From NCBI RefSeq assembly GCF_003129965.1, contig NZ_NRCJ01000013.1, positions 1 to 64,000 of the forward strand: DNA of 64,000 nucleotides, given 5' to 3'. Source of the stretch: Aggregatibacter kilianii (GTDB lineage: Bacteria > Pseudomonadota > Gammaproteobacteria > Enterobacterales > Pasteurellaceae). Of this stretch, positions 21,313 through 32,981 are shown piece after piece. The notes under the pieces are model-generated. The model made no database searches. It saw only the letters and a list, made by a program, of their open reading frames with translations, and was not told the origin of the DNA. The position numbers and the translations under genes were made by a program. Within the stretch, counting starts at the first letter, position 1, and the number at the start of each line of letters is the position of its first letter.

Positions 21313-22140
21313 TTAAAAATTACTGTAATTTTTGACCGCACTTTGGGTGAAATATTGCTTGTCTTCCCAGCGCAACATGGTAAGGCGGTTACCCCAGACG
21401 CAGCCGGTATCCAGTGCGTAAATGTTTGGCGGCGTGATTTCATCCACCAAACTCGCCCAATGCCCGAAGACGATATTTTCTTGCTTATACAACGGATTAT
21501 CCAAGGTGAACCAAGGTGCAAGGTTTGTCGGTGCCTCTTTAATAGGAAGCTTGCAAGCGAAATCCAGACGACGATCGAGGTAGCAAAAACGCATGCGGGT
21601 AAACACGTTGATACTGTAACGCAGACGCCCCACCCCCTGTAAATCGGGCGACCAACGATCGGGCTGTTCGGCATACATATGTTCAATCAGATGTCGGTAA
21701 TTGCCGTGACGCAACACATTTTCCACTTCCTTGGCACAGGCTTTGGCGGTGTTTAAATCCCAATCGGGGGAAATGCCGGCGTGCACTAACACGAAATTCT
21801 GCGCTTCATTGTGAATCAGTAACGGCTGGTAGCGCAGCCAATTCGTGAGCTCGAAAAAATCCGGCGCGGCAAAAATGGCGTCCACGCGATCGCGCCCTTT
21901 GATTTTCTTCACCCCAAGTGCGGTGGAAATAAAATGCAAATCGTGATTGCCTAATACGGTGTGCGCAGAGCTGCCTAGGGATTTCACCAAACGCAGGCAT
22001 TCTAAGGATTTATCCCCGCGCGCCAACAAATCACCGGTGAAATATAACGTATCCTGCGCGGAATCGAAGTTCACCCGTTCCAGTAAGATTTGTAATTCGT
22101 CATAGCAACCGTGTAGATCGCCGATTAAATATGTCGCCAT
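21313..22140 (-). CDS. apaH: Diadenosine tetraphosphatase (symmetrical)
   Basis: This 275-residue enzyme hydrolyses Ap4A to two ADP. The metallophosphatase motifs are clear: [10 protein letters not shown] at the N-terminus, [20 protein letters not shown] and the final histidine region VFGHWASL. In the family it also removes Np4A caps from RNA. It follows ksgA after 3 bases, an arrangement seen in many gamma-proteobacteria (surA-ksgA-apaH). Confidence 0.96.
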   Translation of the reverse strand: MATYLIGDLHGCYDELQILLERVNFDSAQDTLYFTGDLLARGDKSLECLRLVKSLGSSAHTVLGNHDLHFISTALGVKKIKGRDRVDAIFAAPDFFELTNWLRYQPLLIHNEAQNFVLVHAGISPDWDLNTAKACAKEVENVLRHGNYRHLIEHMYAEQPDRWSPDLQGVGRLRYSINVFTRMRFCYLDRRLDFACKLPIKEAPTNLAPWFTLDNPLYKQENIVFGHWASLVDEITPPNIYALDTGCVWGNRLTMLRWEDKQYFTQSAVKNYSNF

Positions 22141-22143
22141 TTT

Positions 22144-23007
22144 TTATGCTTCCGAATCCGTCACATCATCTTGATTGACATCCGCCGGCGGATTGTCTGC
22201 CAGCCAGTTCGCCAAACGCGCATAATCCGCAATGCTGAGATTTTCCGCGCGGGCGTTCAAATCAATCTCAAGTGCGGTCAGATTTTCAGGTGAAAATAAA
22301 CCGGACAAGGCATTGCGCAAGGTTTTACGACGTTGATTGAAGGCTTGAGAGCACACGCGGTTGAGCCAATATAAATCTTTCACCGGATGCGGCAAAGTGG
22401 CGTGCGGAATCAAACGCACCACGGCGGAATCCACTTTCGGCGCAGGTTTAAAGGCGCTCGGCGGCACTTCCAAGACCGGCATGACCTGACAGAAATATTG
22501 CGCCATGATGGTTAAACGTCCGTAAGCCTTGCTGTTCGGCGCAGCACATAGGCGTTTCACTACTTCCTTCTGCAACATGAAATGCATGTCTTGAATAATG
22601 TGGTGATAGTTAAACAAATGGAACATTAAGGGCGTAGAAATGTTGTAAGGCAGGTTGCCGAAGACACGCAGCTTTTGCCCTTTTTCCACCAGATGTTCTT
22701 GTTCGTAAAGGGTGGAAAAATCAAATTGCATGGCGTCTGTTTCGATAACAGTGAGTTTTTGATGTAAAAACGGATGATGGCGTAGGCGTTCCGCTAAATC
22801 ACGGTCCAATTCCAACACGGTTAAATGCTCCACCTGTTCCGCTACGGGTTCCGTCAATGCGCCCAAACCGGGGCCAATTTCCACTAAAAACTGGTTAGGC
22901 TGTGGATAAATCGCCGCCACGATATTTTGAATAACGTTGTTGTCGTGCAAGAAATTTTGCCCGAACCGTTTACGCGCCGTATGACCTAAATGCTTTTTTG
23001 AATTCAT
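22144..23007 (-). CDS. rsmA: 16S rRNA dimethyladenosine transferase
   Basis: This 287-residue enzyme (also ksgA) dimethylates two adjacent adenosines in the 3' hairpin of 16S rRNA during 30S maturation. The SAM-binding glycine motif is [11 protein letters not shown], the acidic partner is [10 protein letters not shown], and the catalytic motif is NLPYNIS. The C-terminal 25 residues form an acidic tail ([18 protein letters not shown]). It lies downstream of surA and is separated from it by a terminator, so apaH/rsmA probably have their own promoter. Confidence 0.96.
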   Translation of the reverse strand: MNSKKHLGHTARKRFGQNFLHDNNVIQNIVAAIYPQPNQFLVEIGPGLGALTEPVAEQVEHLTVLELDRDLAERLRHHPFLHQKLTVIETDAMQFDFSTLYEQEHLVEKGQKLRVFGNLPYNISTPLMFHLFNYHHIIQDMHFMLQKEVVKRLCAAPNSKAYGRLTIMAQYFCQVMPVLEVPPSAFKPAPKVDSAVVRLIPHATLPHPVKDLYWLNRVCSQAFNQRRKTLRNALSGLFSPENLTALEIDLNARAENLSIADYARLANWLADNPPADVNQDDVTDSEA

Positions 23008-23049
23008 TGAATAAGATCTTATAAAAATAACGAAAAGTGCGGTGCATTA

Positions 23050-23082
23050 TAAAACAAAATCCCGACCTTAGGGTCGGGATTT
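23050..23082 (-). terminator. Terminator after surA
   Basis: The perfect 11-bp stem AAATCCCGACC/GGTCGGGATTT has a TTAG loop and TTTTGTTTT on the minus strand. It ends the surA transcript just upstream of rsmA. Confidence 0.85.
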
Positions 23083-23085
23083 CCG

Positions 23086-24012
23086 TTAATTTATGTATTT
23101 AATGTCCGCTCGTTTACGCAATGCCTGCACCCAGTCGCGTGCCGAATCCTGCAATTGTTGATTAACGATTTGCTCATAGGCTTTCTGACGATAAGCGTCT
23201 TCCGTACGGTCTGCCTGACGGGTGTTGGTCACTTCCAAAATGTGCCAACCGAATTCGGTTTTAAACGGCGCGCTGATGACGCCTTGTTTGGTCGTACGCA
23301 CCGCCTGATTGAACGGACCGACGTACATTTCCGGGAAGGCATAACCAAGACTTCCGCCGTTCGCACCGGATAAATAATCTTTGGAATATTTTAACGCCGC
23401 ATCGGCGAACGTGGTTTTGCCGGCGACGATGTCCGCACGGATTTGTTCAAGTTGTGCCTTAGCTTGTGCGTCGTTTAATAACGGATTGAGTTTCAATAAG
23501 ATATGACGCACTTCATACTGCGTATCGGTGGCTTGCGTCACGGTACCTTTGGCTTTCGCTTCGTCTAACATTTTCTTGGCGAGTGCTTCAACCTGTTCGC
23601 GGGACACATCCACACTTTGACTGATGGCATGGTTGCGCACTTCGGACATCATCACTTGTTGCGCGATTTGTTGGCGATAAGCGCGATAGCTAATACCTTG
23701 ATAATCCAGCGCATCCAGTAACTGACCAAAAGTTAAGCCGTTTTGCGCCGCGATGCCTTCAATAATTTGATCAATTTGCGCGTTATTCACTTTTACGCCC
23801 GATTCTTTTACCGCCTGATCCACCAAAATATCATCGATGACTTTGTTCAACGCTCCCTGACGATCGTTGGTTTTCTTATTGATCACGCTTTGCACCTGGC
23901 TTTCCAACACCGGAATGCCATTAACGGTGGCGACCACTTTTTCCTCTGCCTGAACGTTAGCGGCAAAAGCCAAAAAGCCGACGGCGGCAAACAAAACTGA
24001 CTTCAAATTCAT
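23086..24012 (-). CDS. surA: Periplasmic chaperone/peptidyl-prolyl isomerase SurA
   Basis: This 308-residue protein assists outer-membrane protein folding. The signal peptide ends AANVQA (22 residues). The N-terminal SurA domain (about 23-160) is followed by one parvulin domain (about 165-267: YEVRHILLKL ... GGSLGYAF ... FGWHILEV) and a C-terminal helix. E. coli SurA has two parvulin domains in 428 residues; the single-domain form is usual in Pasteurellaceae. As an outer-membrane chaperone it could also serve the prophage autotransporter (inference). Confidence 0.93.
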   Translation of the reverse strand: MNLKSVLFAAVGFLAFAANVQAEEKVVATVNGIPVLESQVQSVINKKTNDRQGALNKVIDDILVDQAVKESGVKVNNAQIDQIIEGIAAQNGLTFGQLLDALDYQGISYRAYRQQIAQQVMMSEVRNHAISQSVDVSREQVEALAKKMLDEAKAKGTVTQATDTQYEVRHILLKLNPLLNDAQAKAQLEQIRADIVAGKTTFADAALKYSKDYLSGANGGSLGYAFPEMYVGPFNQAVRTTKQGVISAPFKTEFGWHILEVTNTRQADRTEDAYRQKAYEQIVNQQLQDSARDWVQALRKRADIKYIN

Positions 24013-24083
24013 ATGCGTTAATATTCCGTTATAAGGTTGAAATTACTGGTTAGATTATCAATTTTGCCAAAGGTTCACAAACT

Positions 24084-24620
<537 letters not shown>

Positions 24621-24684
24621 AGGATTTTAGTTTAGGTTGTTTTGTTAGAAAAAGTGGAAGTGGAGGTAACATATCATAATTATC

Positions 24685-24718
24685 GTTACTTTTCTTTACT
24701 TGTGTAAAGAAAAGTAAC
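24685..24718. repeat. Perfect 15-bp inverted repeat, widespread intergenic hairpin type
   Basis: GTTACTTTTCTTTAC (24685-24699) and its exact complement (24704-24718) flank a TTGT loop. The downstream flank CAAAAGAAAC matches a hairpin repeat type I know from intergenic regions of many proteobacteria. It lies between pyrR and the copper chaperone and may act as a bidirectional terminator or a REP-like element. Confidence 0.6.
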
Positions 24719-24762
24719 CAAAAGAAACACACAAAAAAATGACCGCACTTTTCCCAAAAAAC

Positions 24763-25173
24763 TTAGCGCTCGACCACATCCGCCTCAACCTCAACCCGCT
24801 CTCCATTATCAAACATCAGCAGCAACGGAAATTTTTCGCCCGCCCGTAACGCCTTAGCGGATTCAAACACCATAATGTGCAAGCCGCCGCGTTTTAACTG
24901 CGTGTTGCCGTTGGCGGGGATTTCAATGCCGGAAACATTGAGCATTTTGCCGTTTTGCATACCGTGCAACTCAAGACGTGCCGCTTGCGGGCTTTGCGCC
25001 AGAGCAAGATTGACGGGATCCTTAGCGTCATTGTGTAAATTCATAAAAATGGCACTGGGTTCATCGGCACTATGGGTAGCGAAGACAGTGGCGTTTTCTA
25101 CGCTGATTTTTGCAGAGATGCAAAGCGGTAAAAGTGCGGTCAAAAAAAGCAACGTTTTTAACAGAGTCCGCAT
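24763..25173 (-). CDS. Periplasmic PCu(A)C copper chaperone
   Basis: This 136-residue exported protein has a signal peptide ending LCISA. A cupredoxin-like domain carries His/Met copper ligands: LELHGMQNGKM (H70, M72, M77) and GGLHIMVF (H99, M101). Family members bind Cu(I) in the periplasm and help load the CuA site of cytochrome oxidases or protect against copper. It stands alone and is divergent from hflD. Confidence 0.88.
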   Translation of the reverse strand: MRTLLKTLLFLTALLPLCISAKISVENATVFATHSADEPSAIFMNLHNDAKDPVNLALAQSPQAARLELHGMQNGKMLNVSGIEIPANGNTQLKRGGLHIMVFESAKALRAGEKFPLLLMFDNGERVEVEADVVER

Positions 25174-25283
25174 GATTTTCTCCTTTATGATGTTAAGCGG
25201 CGGTGCCGATTGCCTTTAAACTATAACAGAAAAATGCTATATTACCGCCCAATTTTCCGATGACTCAATTCTGTAAAACCTCA

Positions 25284-25895
25284 ATGGCAAATTATTACGA
25301 CATTACCCTCGCCCTTGCCGGCGTATGCCAAGCGGCAAAATTAGTTCAACAACTGGCATTAAACGGTGAAGCTGATCCTCAGGCACTGGAAACCTCGCTA
25401 AACAGTTTGTTACAAACCGCGCCGAACACCACATTAGATGTCTTCGGCGGCGATGAACATCATCTGAAACTGGGTTTAACCACGCTTTGTGAGCAACTCA
25501 ACGGCAGCGAGCCTGAACTGGGGCGTTACTGGTTGAGTTTATTGGCGTTGGCGGGCAAATTGAATAAAACGCCTGAAGCCAAACAGGAATTGGCGCGTCG
25601 TGTGCAATATCTCCCGACGCAACTGGAACACTATCATTTACTGGACGAACAAATGCTGTCCAATTTTGCCGGCATTTATGTGGATGTCATCAGCCCGTTA
25701 GGTCGTCGCATTCAAGTCACCGGCGTCACCCAATATTTGCAGCAATTAGGCACGCAAAATCGCATTCGTGCCGCCTTGTTAGCCGGCATTCGCTCGGCGA
25801 TTTTGTGGCAACAAGTGGGCGGAACGAAATGGCAACTCTTGTTCTTTCGCAGCAAAATCGCTGCCACAGCACAACAGATTCTCTCTTCTCTTTAA
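25284..25895 (+). CDS. hflD: High-frequency lysogenisation protein HflD homologue
   Basis: This 203-residue helical protein of the HflD family ([25 protein letters not shown]...) is known in E. coli for limiting lambda lysogeny by binding CII and for peripheral membrane association. The family start fits the ATG at 25284. A start at 25260 is possible but adds an unusual leader. It lies 23 bases before purB, the conserved hflD-purB pair. Confidence 0.92.
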   Translation: MANYYDITLALAGVCQAAKLVQQLALNGEADPQALETSLNSLLQTAPNTTLDVFGGDEHHLKLGLTTLCEQLNGSEPELGRYWLSLLALAGKLNKTPEAKQELARRVQYLPTQLEHYHLLDEQMLSNFAGIYVDVISPLGRRIQVTGVTQYLQQLGTQNRIRAALLAGIRSAILWQQVGGTKWQLLFFRSKIAATAQQILSSL

Positions 25896-25900
25896 TTTAA

Positions 25901-27286
<1,386 letters not shown>

Positions 27287-27295
27287 GAGAAAGAA

Positions 27296-27318
27296 AAGGG
27301 CGTATTGAATACGCCCTT
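27296..27318 (-). terminator. Terminator between purB and tonB
   Basis: The 10-bp stem AAGGGCGTAT/ATACGCCCTT has a TGA loop. The T-rich side (TTCTTTCTC) is on the minus strand, so it mainly stops tonB transcription. A second hairpin with uptake-core similarity (AAGTG-ACCG-CACTT) and a T-run lies at 27334-27355 on the plus strand. Confidence 0.75.
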
Positions 27319-27363
27319 AAAAAACACCGAAGAAAGTGACCGCACTTTTTTATTTAAGACCAA

Positions 27364-28125
27364 TCAGTTAATTTTGAAGCTGATCGGCACACTAATGGAC
27401 GCGCTGATACCCGCCGGGCGCGGACCGATGGATCTGGCGCTGTTTACCGCGCTTAATGCGGCATTATCCAAATCTTCTGTCCCCGAACTTTTTACAATGC
27501 TTGCACCGCTAATCGAACCGTCTGCGCCGATAGAAAACGAAACGGTCACAATGCCTTGTTTGCGCATCATTTTTGCTCGCGCAGGATAGCGTTTATGCTT
27601 CTCGATTTCGCGTCGTATGGCGGATAAATAGGCATTTCTCTCATCGCTATTAGCTCCGCTTCCCGCCAAATTCGGGTTATTGGTGGTGACCGGGCCGGTG
27701 GAGGTGGCTTTAGAATTCACCGAAGCATTGGAATCCACAGTTCTATCGCCCACAGGTACATCCGTTCTTGGTTTTGGTTTAGGCTTGTCTTTCGGTTTTT
27801 CCTTTGGTTTTTCTTTCGGCTTCTCTTTTGGTTTTTCCGGCTCTTTCGGTTTCTCAACTTTCGGTGGCTCCGGTTTTACCGTTGGATCATCCACGGTTTC
27901 CTGTTTTTCCGGCTCAGGTGCTTTTTCTTCCACCGGTGGTGGCGGTTCCGCTTCCACTTGCGCCATTAACATTTCCATGGAAATGCTGGTGGATAATTCA
28001 CCTGCAACGCTATTGGCGCTGAAATCCGATTTTGTTATGTGACTCCAGAACAACAGATAAACAATGGCGGCGTGAATAAGCAGAGACAAAAGCAAACTTA
28101 ACAGTAAACGCTTTGCTGTTTGCAT
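27364..28125 (-). CDS. tonB: TonB energy-transducing protein
   Basis: This 253-residue protein carries proton-motive energy to outer-membrane iron and haem receptors. The N-terminal membrane anchor (about 7-26) contains the SLLIHAA segment whose His is functionally important. A Pro/Lys/Glu-rich periplasmic spacer includes a short tandem repeat of EKPK units (about 95-118). The C-terminal domain (about 165-253) contains the YPARAKMMRKQGIVTVSFSI motif. It is the last gene of exbB-exbD-tonB, the Pasteurellaceae order. Confidence 0.95.
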   Translation of the reverse strand: MQTAKRLLLSLLLSLLIHAAIVYLLFWSHITKSDFSANSVAGELSTSISMEMLMAQVEAEPPPPVEEKAPEPEKQETVDDPTVKPEPPKVEKPKEPEKPKEKPKEKPKEKPKDKPKPKPRTDVPVGDRTVDSNASVNSKATSTGPVTTNNPNLAGSGANSDERNAYLSAIRREIEKHKRYPARAKMMRKQGIVTVSFSIGADGSISGASIVKSSGTEDLDNAALSAVNSARSIGPRPAGISASISVPISFKIN

Positions 28126-28134
28126 AATATGCTC

Positions 28135-28584
28135 CTAATTGCCGGCAGGCGGCTGCTCTGCAGGTTTAGCGGATTGCCCGTCGGCGGCTTTCGGTTTGGT
28201 AGCACCATTATCTTTGGTTGCCACAATCGCTACATCTTTAATTTCGTTTTTCGCCAATAAATCCGTCACGGAAACGAAATCTTGGAAGGTGGCCTCCGAA
28301 TCGATTTTTAATGTCACTTTTTGCTGTTTATCCCAACCGGCAATTTCGCTTTCCAAACTTTCAAGATTAGTCGGCTTGTCATTGAAATATAATTCGCCTT
28401 TTGCCGTTACCGTTAACAATTTCGCCAATTCGTTGGATTTGAATGCCACGGAAGAACTGGCTTTCGGCACATTCACCTGGATTTTGCCCTGAGAAATAAA
28501 AGAAGCGGTGATGAGCACGATAGCCAACAAGACCAACATAATATCAATGAACGGGATAATGTTGATTTCATCAAACTTTTTCAC
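28135..28584 (-). CDS. exbD: Biopolymer transport protein ExbD
   Basis: This 149-residue partner of ExbB forms the proton channel that energises TonB. One N-terminal membrane helix contains the essential Asp ([22 protein letters not shown]). The periplasmic domain follows, then a Pro/Ala/Lys-rich tail (about 125-149). It is placed 3 bases after exbB and 9 before tonB. Confidence 0.95.
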   Translation of the reverse strand: MKKFDEINIIPFIDIMLVLLAIVLITASFISQGKIQVNVPKASSSVAFKSNELAKLLTVTAKGELYFNDKPTNLESLESEIAGWDKQQKVTLKIDSEATFQDFVSVTDLLAKNEIKDVAIVATKDNGATKPKAADGQSAKPAEQPPAGN

Positions 28585-28587
28585 GGG

Positions 28588-29055
28588 TTATTCCTTATCT
28601 TGGTCTTCTTTATGTTTTTGTGAATTTAGCACTTTCCATTTCAAGCGGTTGACTTCCACTTTACGTCCAAGGGCGTTATAGAAAATCATGGAAGGAATTG
28701 CCACCAAAATACCCAGTGCGGTGGCTTTTAAGGCTAAAGAGAGGTGCAACATGATTTCACCGGCATCCACTTCACCACCGGATTGTCCGATTTGATAGAA
28801 GGTCAGTAAGATCCCAATAACTGTCCCTAACAAACCCACATAAGGTGCATTGGCGCCCACGGTGGAAATAACGGTAAGGTTGCGGTTCAAGTCGATTTCA
28901 AGTGCATAGATGGTGGAATATTGGCTGACTTTAACGCGGGATAAAAAGAGGAAGCGTTCAATGACCATGGTGAGCATTAAAATACTCATAAATAGCAATA
29001 AGCCGATAATAATATAGTCACTGTAATTTTGTAAGAATTCGAAAATTTGCGGCAT
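28588..29055 (-). CDS. exbB: Biopolymer transport protein ExbB
   Basis: This 155-residue inner-membrane protein of the MotA/TolQ/ExbB family has three membrane segments and the signature [19 protein letters not shown]. It is the short ExbB form typical of Haemophilus. It is the first gene of the operon; a Fur-like site lies 67 bases upstream of the start. Confidence 0.95.
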   Translation of the reverse strand: MPQIFEFLQNYSDYIIIGLLLFMSILMLTMVIERFLFLSRVKVSQYSTIYALEIDLNRNLTVISTVGANAPYVGLLGTVIGILLTFYQIGQSGGEVDAGEIMLHLSLALKATALGILVAIPSMIFYNALGRKVEVNRLKWKVLNSQKHKEDQDKE

Positions 29056-29121
29056 TTGTTTTTCCCTTTTGAAATATGCGCTGAATAGAAAAAAGAATAT
29101 AAATCATATCCTTTTTTAACT

Positions 29122-29140
29122 GATAATTAATCGCATTTAT
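29122..29140 (-). promoter_or_regulatory. Candidate Fur box upstream of exbB
   Basis: Read on the minus strand, the stretch agrees with the 19-bp Fur consensus (GATAATGATAATCATTATC) at 12 of 19 positions, with the ATTATC half complete. Iron control of TonB systems makes this plausible, but the match is moderate in an AT-rich gap. Confidence 0.35.
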
Positions 29141-29180
29141 TATAAGGATCTATGCCTCTTTGTAAATTGAAATTTACAAA

Positions 29181-29211
29181 TAAAAAAGCGATGAAATAGG
29201 CTTCATCGCTT
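29181..29211 (-). terminator. Terminator after the CNNM/CBS transporter gene
   Basis: AAGCGATGAA (29186-29195) pairs with TTCATCGCTT (29202-29211), with a 6-base loop and TTTTTTATTT on the minus strand. Confidence 0.88.
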
Positions 29212-29233
29212 CAGCTTTTATTCAATTCTGATG

Positions 29234-30496
29234 TTAGAGTTTAATCACTTTTGCCCGTTTAATCATATTGTCACTGACTTCCAACACGGTGACCTGCAAA
29301 CCGTTTACTTCGCACACCGTGCCTTCGTGTGGAATTTCCTCTAAGTGCTCTAAAATTAAACCGTTAAAGGTGCGGGCTTCTTCCGTATCCAAGTTCCAGT
29401 GAAACATTTTATTTAAGTCGCGCAAATTGGCGGAGCCATCGATAATAATGGAACCGTCCGATTGTTGGGTGACTTCCTCATCAATGGTCGGCGCATTAGA
29501 GGTGGTAAATTCGCCGACGATTTCTTCCAAAATATCTTCCAACGTGACCAACCCTTTAATGTCGCCGTATTCGTCCACCACTAAGCCGATACGTTCCTTA
29601 CGCTGACGGAAGTTTGCCAATTGCGCTTTTAATGGTGTGCTTTCGGGGATGAAATACACTTCATCTGCGGCGCGAATCAGGGTTTCCTTAGTAAATTCAT
29701 TTTTTTCCAGTAACAAACGGAAAGCTTCGCGCACACGCAAAATGCCCAGCACGTTTTCGTCCATGCTGCCTTTATACAGCACCACGCGGTTATGTGCCGC
29801 ATGATTCAATTGGCGCATGATGGCTTTCCAGTCATCGTCAATATCGATGCCGCCGATTTCATTGCGTGGCACCATAATGTCGTCTACCGTGACGGTTTCC
29901 ATGTCTAAAATGGACAGCAACATTTGTGGATGCTGTTCATCCGGCGTAGCTTCACCCGCTTCGGTTACGATACTGCGTAACTCTTCGCGGCTGATTACCT
30001 GTTTTTTCAAATCCGGTTTCAACCCCACCAAACGCATTAAGCTTTTGGTAAATAAATTCATGATCCAGACTAACGGAGAGAAAATTTTAATGAGCGGAAT
30101 TAATAAATGGCTGGTGGTCAGCCCCACTTTTTCCGGGTACATCGCCGCCACGGTTTTCGGGAAAATTTCGGAGAAAATCAACATCACGAAGGTCAGCACG
30201 CCGGTAGCAATCGCTACGCCTGCGTCGCCGTATAAGCGCATTCCGATCATGGTAGCGATAGCGGAGGCGCTAATGTTGACTAAATTGTTGAAGATAAGAA
30301 TAAAACTTAATAGGTTATCCGGTTTGATTAAGAGCTTTTCCGCTTTTTGCGCGCCTTTATTGCCTTGTTCGGCTAAAAAGCGCAGGCGATATTTATTTAA
30401 CGAAAGCAAACCGGTTTCGGAACCAGAAAAATAGGCGGAAAGCACCAAACAAACAATTAAAATAATAAATAACGTACTAAGGGGAATACTGTCCAA
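29234..30496 (-). CDS. CNNM/CBS-domain transporter (CorC/HlyC family, YfjD-like)
   Basis: This 420-residue inner-membrane protein has an N-terminal CNNM (DUF21) transmembrane domain of about 190 residues (LSAYFSGSETGLLSLN..., IFSEIFPKTVAA). It is followed by a CBS pair (about 205-330: VDDIMVPRNEI..., IGLVVDEYGDIKGLVTLEDILEEIVGE) and a C-terminal CorC_HlyC domain. The family handles Mg2+/Co2+ export. Older 'hemolysin' labels for such genes are not well founded. It lies 75 bases downstream of ypjD on the same strand. Confidence 0.92.
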   Translation of the reverse strand: MDSIPLSTLFIILIVCLVLSAYFSGSETGLLSLNKYRLRFLAEQGNKGAQKAEKLLIKPDNLLSFILIFNNLVNISASAIATMIGMRLYGDAGVAIATGVLTFVMLIFSEIFPKTVAAMYPEKVGLTTSHLLIPLIKIFSPLVWIMNLFTKSLMRLVGLKPDLKKQVISREELRSIVTEAGEATPDEQHPQMLLSILDMETVTVDDIMVPRNEIGGIDIDDDWKAIMRQLNHAAHNRVVLYKGSMDENVLGILRVREAFRLLLEKNEFTKETLIRAADEVYFIPESTPLKAQLANFRQRKERIGLVVDEYGDIKGLVTLEDILEEIVGEFTTSNAPTIDEEVTQQSDGSIIIDGSANLRDLNKMFHWNLDTEEARTFNGLILEHLEEIPHEGTVCEVNGLQVTVLEVSDNMIKRAKVIKL

Positions 30497-30570
30497 CGTA
30501 AAATCCTTGTGTTAATTGAAAATAAAAAATGCGGGAAAAACTCACCGCACTTTTCTCTCATCCTTTGATG

Positions 30571-31365
30571 TTACACAATCAATCGACTGCCAAAGTAAGC
30601 AATCGTGAGCAAAATCATACCCGAAATAGCGTAAATAATCATCTTTTTTCCACGCCAGCGGTATTTCTTGTGCCCTAAAATGGCGATGCCGAACACAATC
30701 CAACCGAGTAATGAAAACAAGCCCTTGTGCAGGTTATCCGGGGTGATAGCGTGAAGCAGGTGATACGTGCCGGAAATTAAGGTGAGCGTGAGCAATATTT
30801 CGCCGCTTACCAGCAGACCGAAAAAATGGCGTTCTACCGTCATCAATGGCGGCACCATCGGGGAGAAGCTCATTTTCTTGGCTTTTAAACGACGATCAAT
30901 CCATCCCAGTTGAATGGCGTACAAGGTGGCGATACAGCACACCGCATAGGCAAAAATCGACAATGCAATGTGAAATAACATGGATGTATCTTGATTAAGC
31001 AATTGAATAATGTGGCTTGGAATAAAGGTGGCATAAACCAAGTTAACGATAGAAAAACAATAGACGATAGGCAACACAAACCACATGGTGTTTACGCGCA
31101 ACATGGCAAGGGTGGCTAACAGCGCGATAATGACGCTCATTAAGGACGCCACTTCCATAATCGTGAAGGTTTGCCCACCGGCGAGATCGCGCAATAACGG
31201 GAAGGTGCTGATGATGTGAAAAATAATGGCAAAAAGTGCGGTCAGAAAAAAAAGTGTTTTTTTCGGCTTGGTTTGTTCACCATTAGTCTGCGAATTTAAT
31301 AACATCGGCGTAATCAACAACACGCTGATTAAATAAAAACTCATTGATAAAACGGCAATCCACAT
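30571..31365 (-). CDS. ypjD: YpjD-like membrane protein (cytochrome c assembly CcsA fold)
   Basis: This 264-residue integral membrane protein has about eight hydrophobic helices and the C-terminal HKGLFSLLGWIVFGIAILGHKKYRWRGKK pattern of the CcsA/YpjD family. Its exact role is unknown; haem handling is inferred from homology. It is divergent from ffh, and the ypjD-ffh neighbourhood is conserved in E. coli and Haemophilus. Confidence 0.9.
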   Translation of the reverse strand: MWIAVLSMSFYLISVLLITPMLLNSQTNGEQTKPKKTLFFLTALFAIIFHIISTFPLLRDLAGGQTFTIMEVASLMSVIIALLATLAMLRVNTMWFVLPIVYCFSIVNLVYATFIPSHIIQLLNQDTSMLFHIALSIFAYAVCCIATLYAIQLGWIDRRLKAKKMSFSPMVPPLMTVERHFFGLLVSGEILLTLTLISGTYHLLHAITPDNLHKGLFSLLGWIVFGIAILGHKKYRWRGKKMIIYAISGMILLTIAYFGSRLIV

Positions 31366-31518
31366 AAATCGTATCCCATGTTTCTTTGGCGTTTTATTCT
31401 AGCGACATCGGGTTAAAATCGCCATTAATTTATTTCAGGCGTGAAAAGATGCGGAATTTCAGTATAATGAACGCCATTTTACCGATGATCCCTTTCCGAT
31501 TTAACCACAGGAAATATT

Positions 31519-32898
31519 ATGTTTGAGAATTTATCCGATCGCCTTTCCAAAACCCTGCGCAACATCAGCGGACGTGGGCGTTTAACCGAAGACAACATTA
31601 AAGAGACTTTACGCGAAGTGCGTATGGCATTGCTGGAAGCCGACGTGGCATTGCCGGTGGTGCGCGATTTTATTAATAAAGTGAAAGAACGCGCCATTGG
31701 CGTGGAAGTGAACAAAAGCCTGACACCGGGTCAGGAATTCGTCAAAATCGTGCAAGCCGAATTGGAAGCGGCAATGGGCGAAGCCAACGAAAGCCTGAAT
31801 TTAGCGACCCAACCGCCTGCCGTGATTTTAATGGCGGGTTTACAAGGGGCGGGTAAAACCACCAGCGTGGGGAAACTGGCGAAATTCCTGCGCGAACGCC
31901 ATAAAAAGAAAGTGTTGGTAGTCTCTGCTGACGTTTACCGCCCTGCTGCGATCAAGCAGTTGGAAACCCTTGCTCAAGGCGTGAACGCGGATTTCTTCCC
32001 GTCCGACGTGAAACAAAAACCGGTGGATATTGCTAAAGCGGCATTGGCGGAAGCCAAACTGAAATTCTACGATGTGCTGATCGTGGATACGGCGGGTCGT
32101 TTGCACGTTGACAACGAAATGATGGATGAAATCAAACAGGTTCATGCGGCCTTAAATCCCATTGAAACCCTGTTCACCGTGGATGCCATGACCGGTCAGG
32201 ATGCGGCGAATACGGCAAAAGCGTTCAATGAAGCGCTTCCGTTGACCGGTGTAATTCTCACCAAAGTGGACGGCGATGCGCGCGGCGGTGCGGCGTTATC
32301 CATTCGCCAAATTACCGGCAAGCCTATTAAATTCCTCGGAGTTGGCGAAAAAACCGATGCGCTGGAGCCTTTCCATCCCGATCGTGTTGCGTCACGTATT
32401 CTCGGCATGGGCGATGTGCTTTCCCTGATTGAAGATTTGGAACGCTCCGTTGACCGTGAAAAAGCGGAAAAGATGGCGCAAAAATTCAAAAAAGGCGACG
32501 ATTTTACGCTGGAAGATTTCCGCGAACAATTACGCGAAATGAAGAAAATGGGCGGCATGATGTCCATTTTGGAAAAACTGCCGGGCGCGAAAAACTTACC
32601 GGATCATGTGAAAAATCAGGTGGACGACAAAATGTTTAACAAACTGGAAGCCATTATCAACTCAATGACCTTAAAAGAACGCGCCAACCCTGACATGATC
32701 AAAGGCTCCCGTCGTCGTCGCATTGCCCTCGGCTCCGGCACGCAGGTGCAGGATGTCAACAAATTGCTCAAACAATTCGACGAAATGCAACGCATGATGA
32801 AGAAAATGCGTAAAGGCGGCATGGCAAAAATGATGCGCGGCATGCAAGGCTTAATGGGCGGCGGACTCGGCGGATTAGGCGGAATGTTTAGACGTTAG
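31519..32898 (+). CDS. ffh: Signal recognition particle protein Ffh
   Basis: This 459-residue GTPase binds signal sequences as they emerge from the ribosome, together with 4.5S RNA. An N-domain (1-90) precedes the G-domain with GLQGAGKTTSVGKLA, DTAGRLH and TKVDGDARGG. The C-terminal M-domain is rich in Met and holds the RNA-binding GSRRRRIALGSG. The ribosome site ACAGGAAATATT precedes the ATG. Confidence 0.97.
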   Translation: MFENLSDRLSKTLRNISGRGRLTEDNIKETLREVRMALLEADVALPVVRDFINKVKERAIGVEVNKSLTPGQEFVKIVQAELEAAMGEANESLNLATQPPAVILMAGLQGAGKTTSVGKLAKFLRERHKKKVLVVSADVYRPAAIKQLETLAQGVNADFFPSDVKQKPVDIAKAALAEAKLKFYDVLIVDTAGRLHVDNEMMDEIKQVHAALNPIETLFTVDAMTGQDAANTAKAFNEALPLTGVILTKVDGDARGGAALSIRQITGKPIKFLGVGEKTDALEPFHPDRVASRILGMGDVLSLIEDLERSVDREKAEKMAQKFKKGDDFTLEDFREQLREMKKMGGMMSILEKLPGAKNLPDHVKNQVDDKMFNKLEAIINSMTLKERANPDMIKGSRRRRIALGSGTQVQDVNKLLKQFDEMQRMMKKMRKGGMAKMMRGMQGLMGGGLGGLGGMFRR

Positions 32899-32904
32899 AA
32901 AAAT

Positions 32905-32945
32905 AAAGTGCGGTTAAAAACGAAGAAATTTTTAACCGCACTTTT
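32905..32945 (+). terminator. Terminator after ffh made of paired uptake sequences
   Basis: AAAGTGCGGTTAAAAA and its complement form a 16-bp stem ending in TTTT. Each arm contains a DNA-uptake core in opposite orientation, a common Pasteurellaceae terminator design. Confidence 0.88.
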
Positions 32946-32981
32946 ACTATCTAAGACCTTCAACATAATGAGGAAAATCAA

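Noticed and set aside
27780-27850. CRISPR-like short repeats
   Set aside because: These are in-frame EKPK codon repeats in tonB without spacers.
27680-28042. Plus-strand Gly/Ser/Phe-rich frame opposite tonB
   Set aside because: It is the complement of the Pro/Lys/Glu repeats of TonB and lacks any ribosome site.
29234-30496. Haemolysin toxin
   Set aside because: The CNNM, CBS and CorC_HlyC domains indicate a cation transporter; the haemolysin name is historical.
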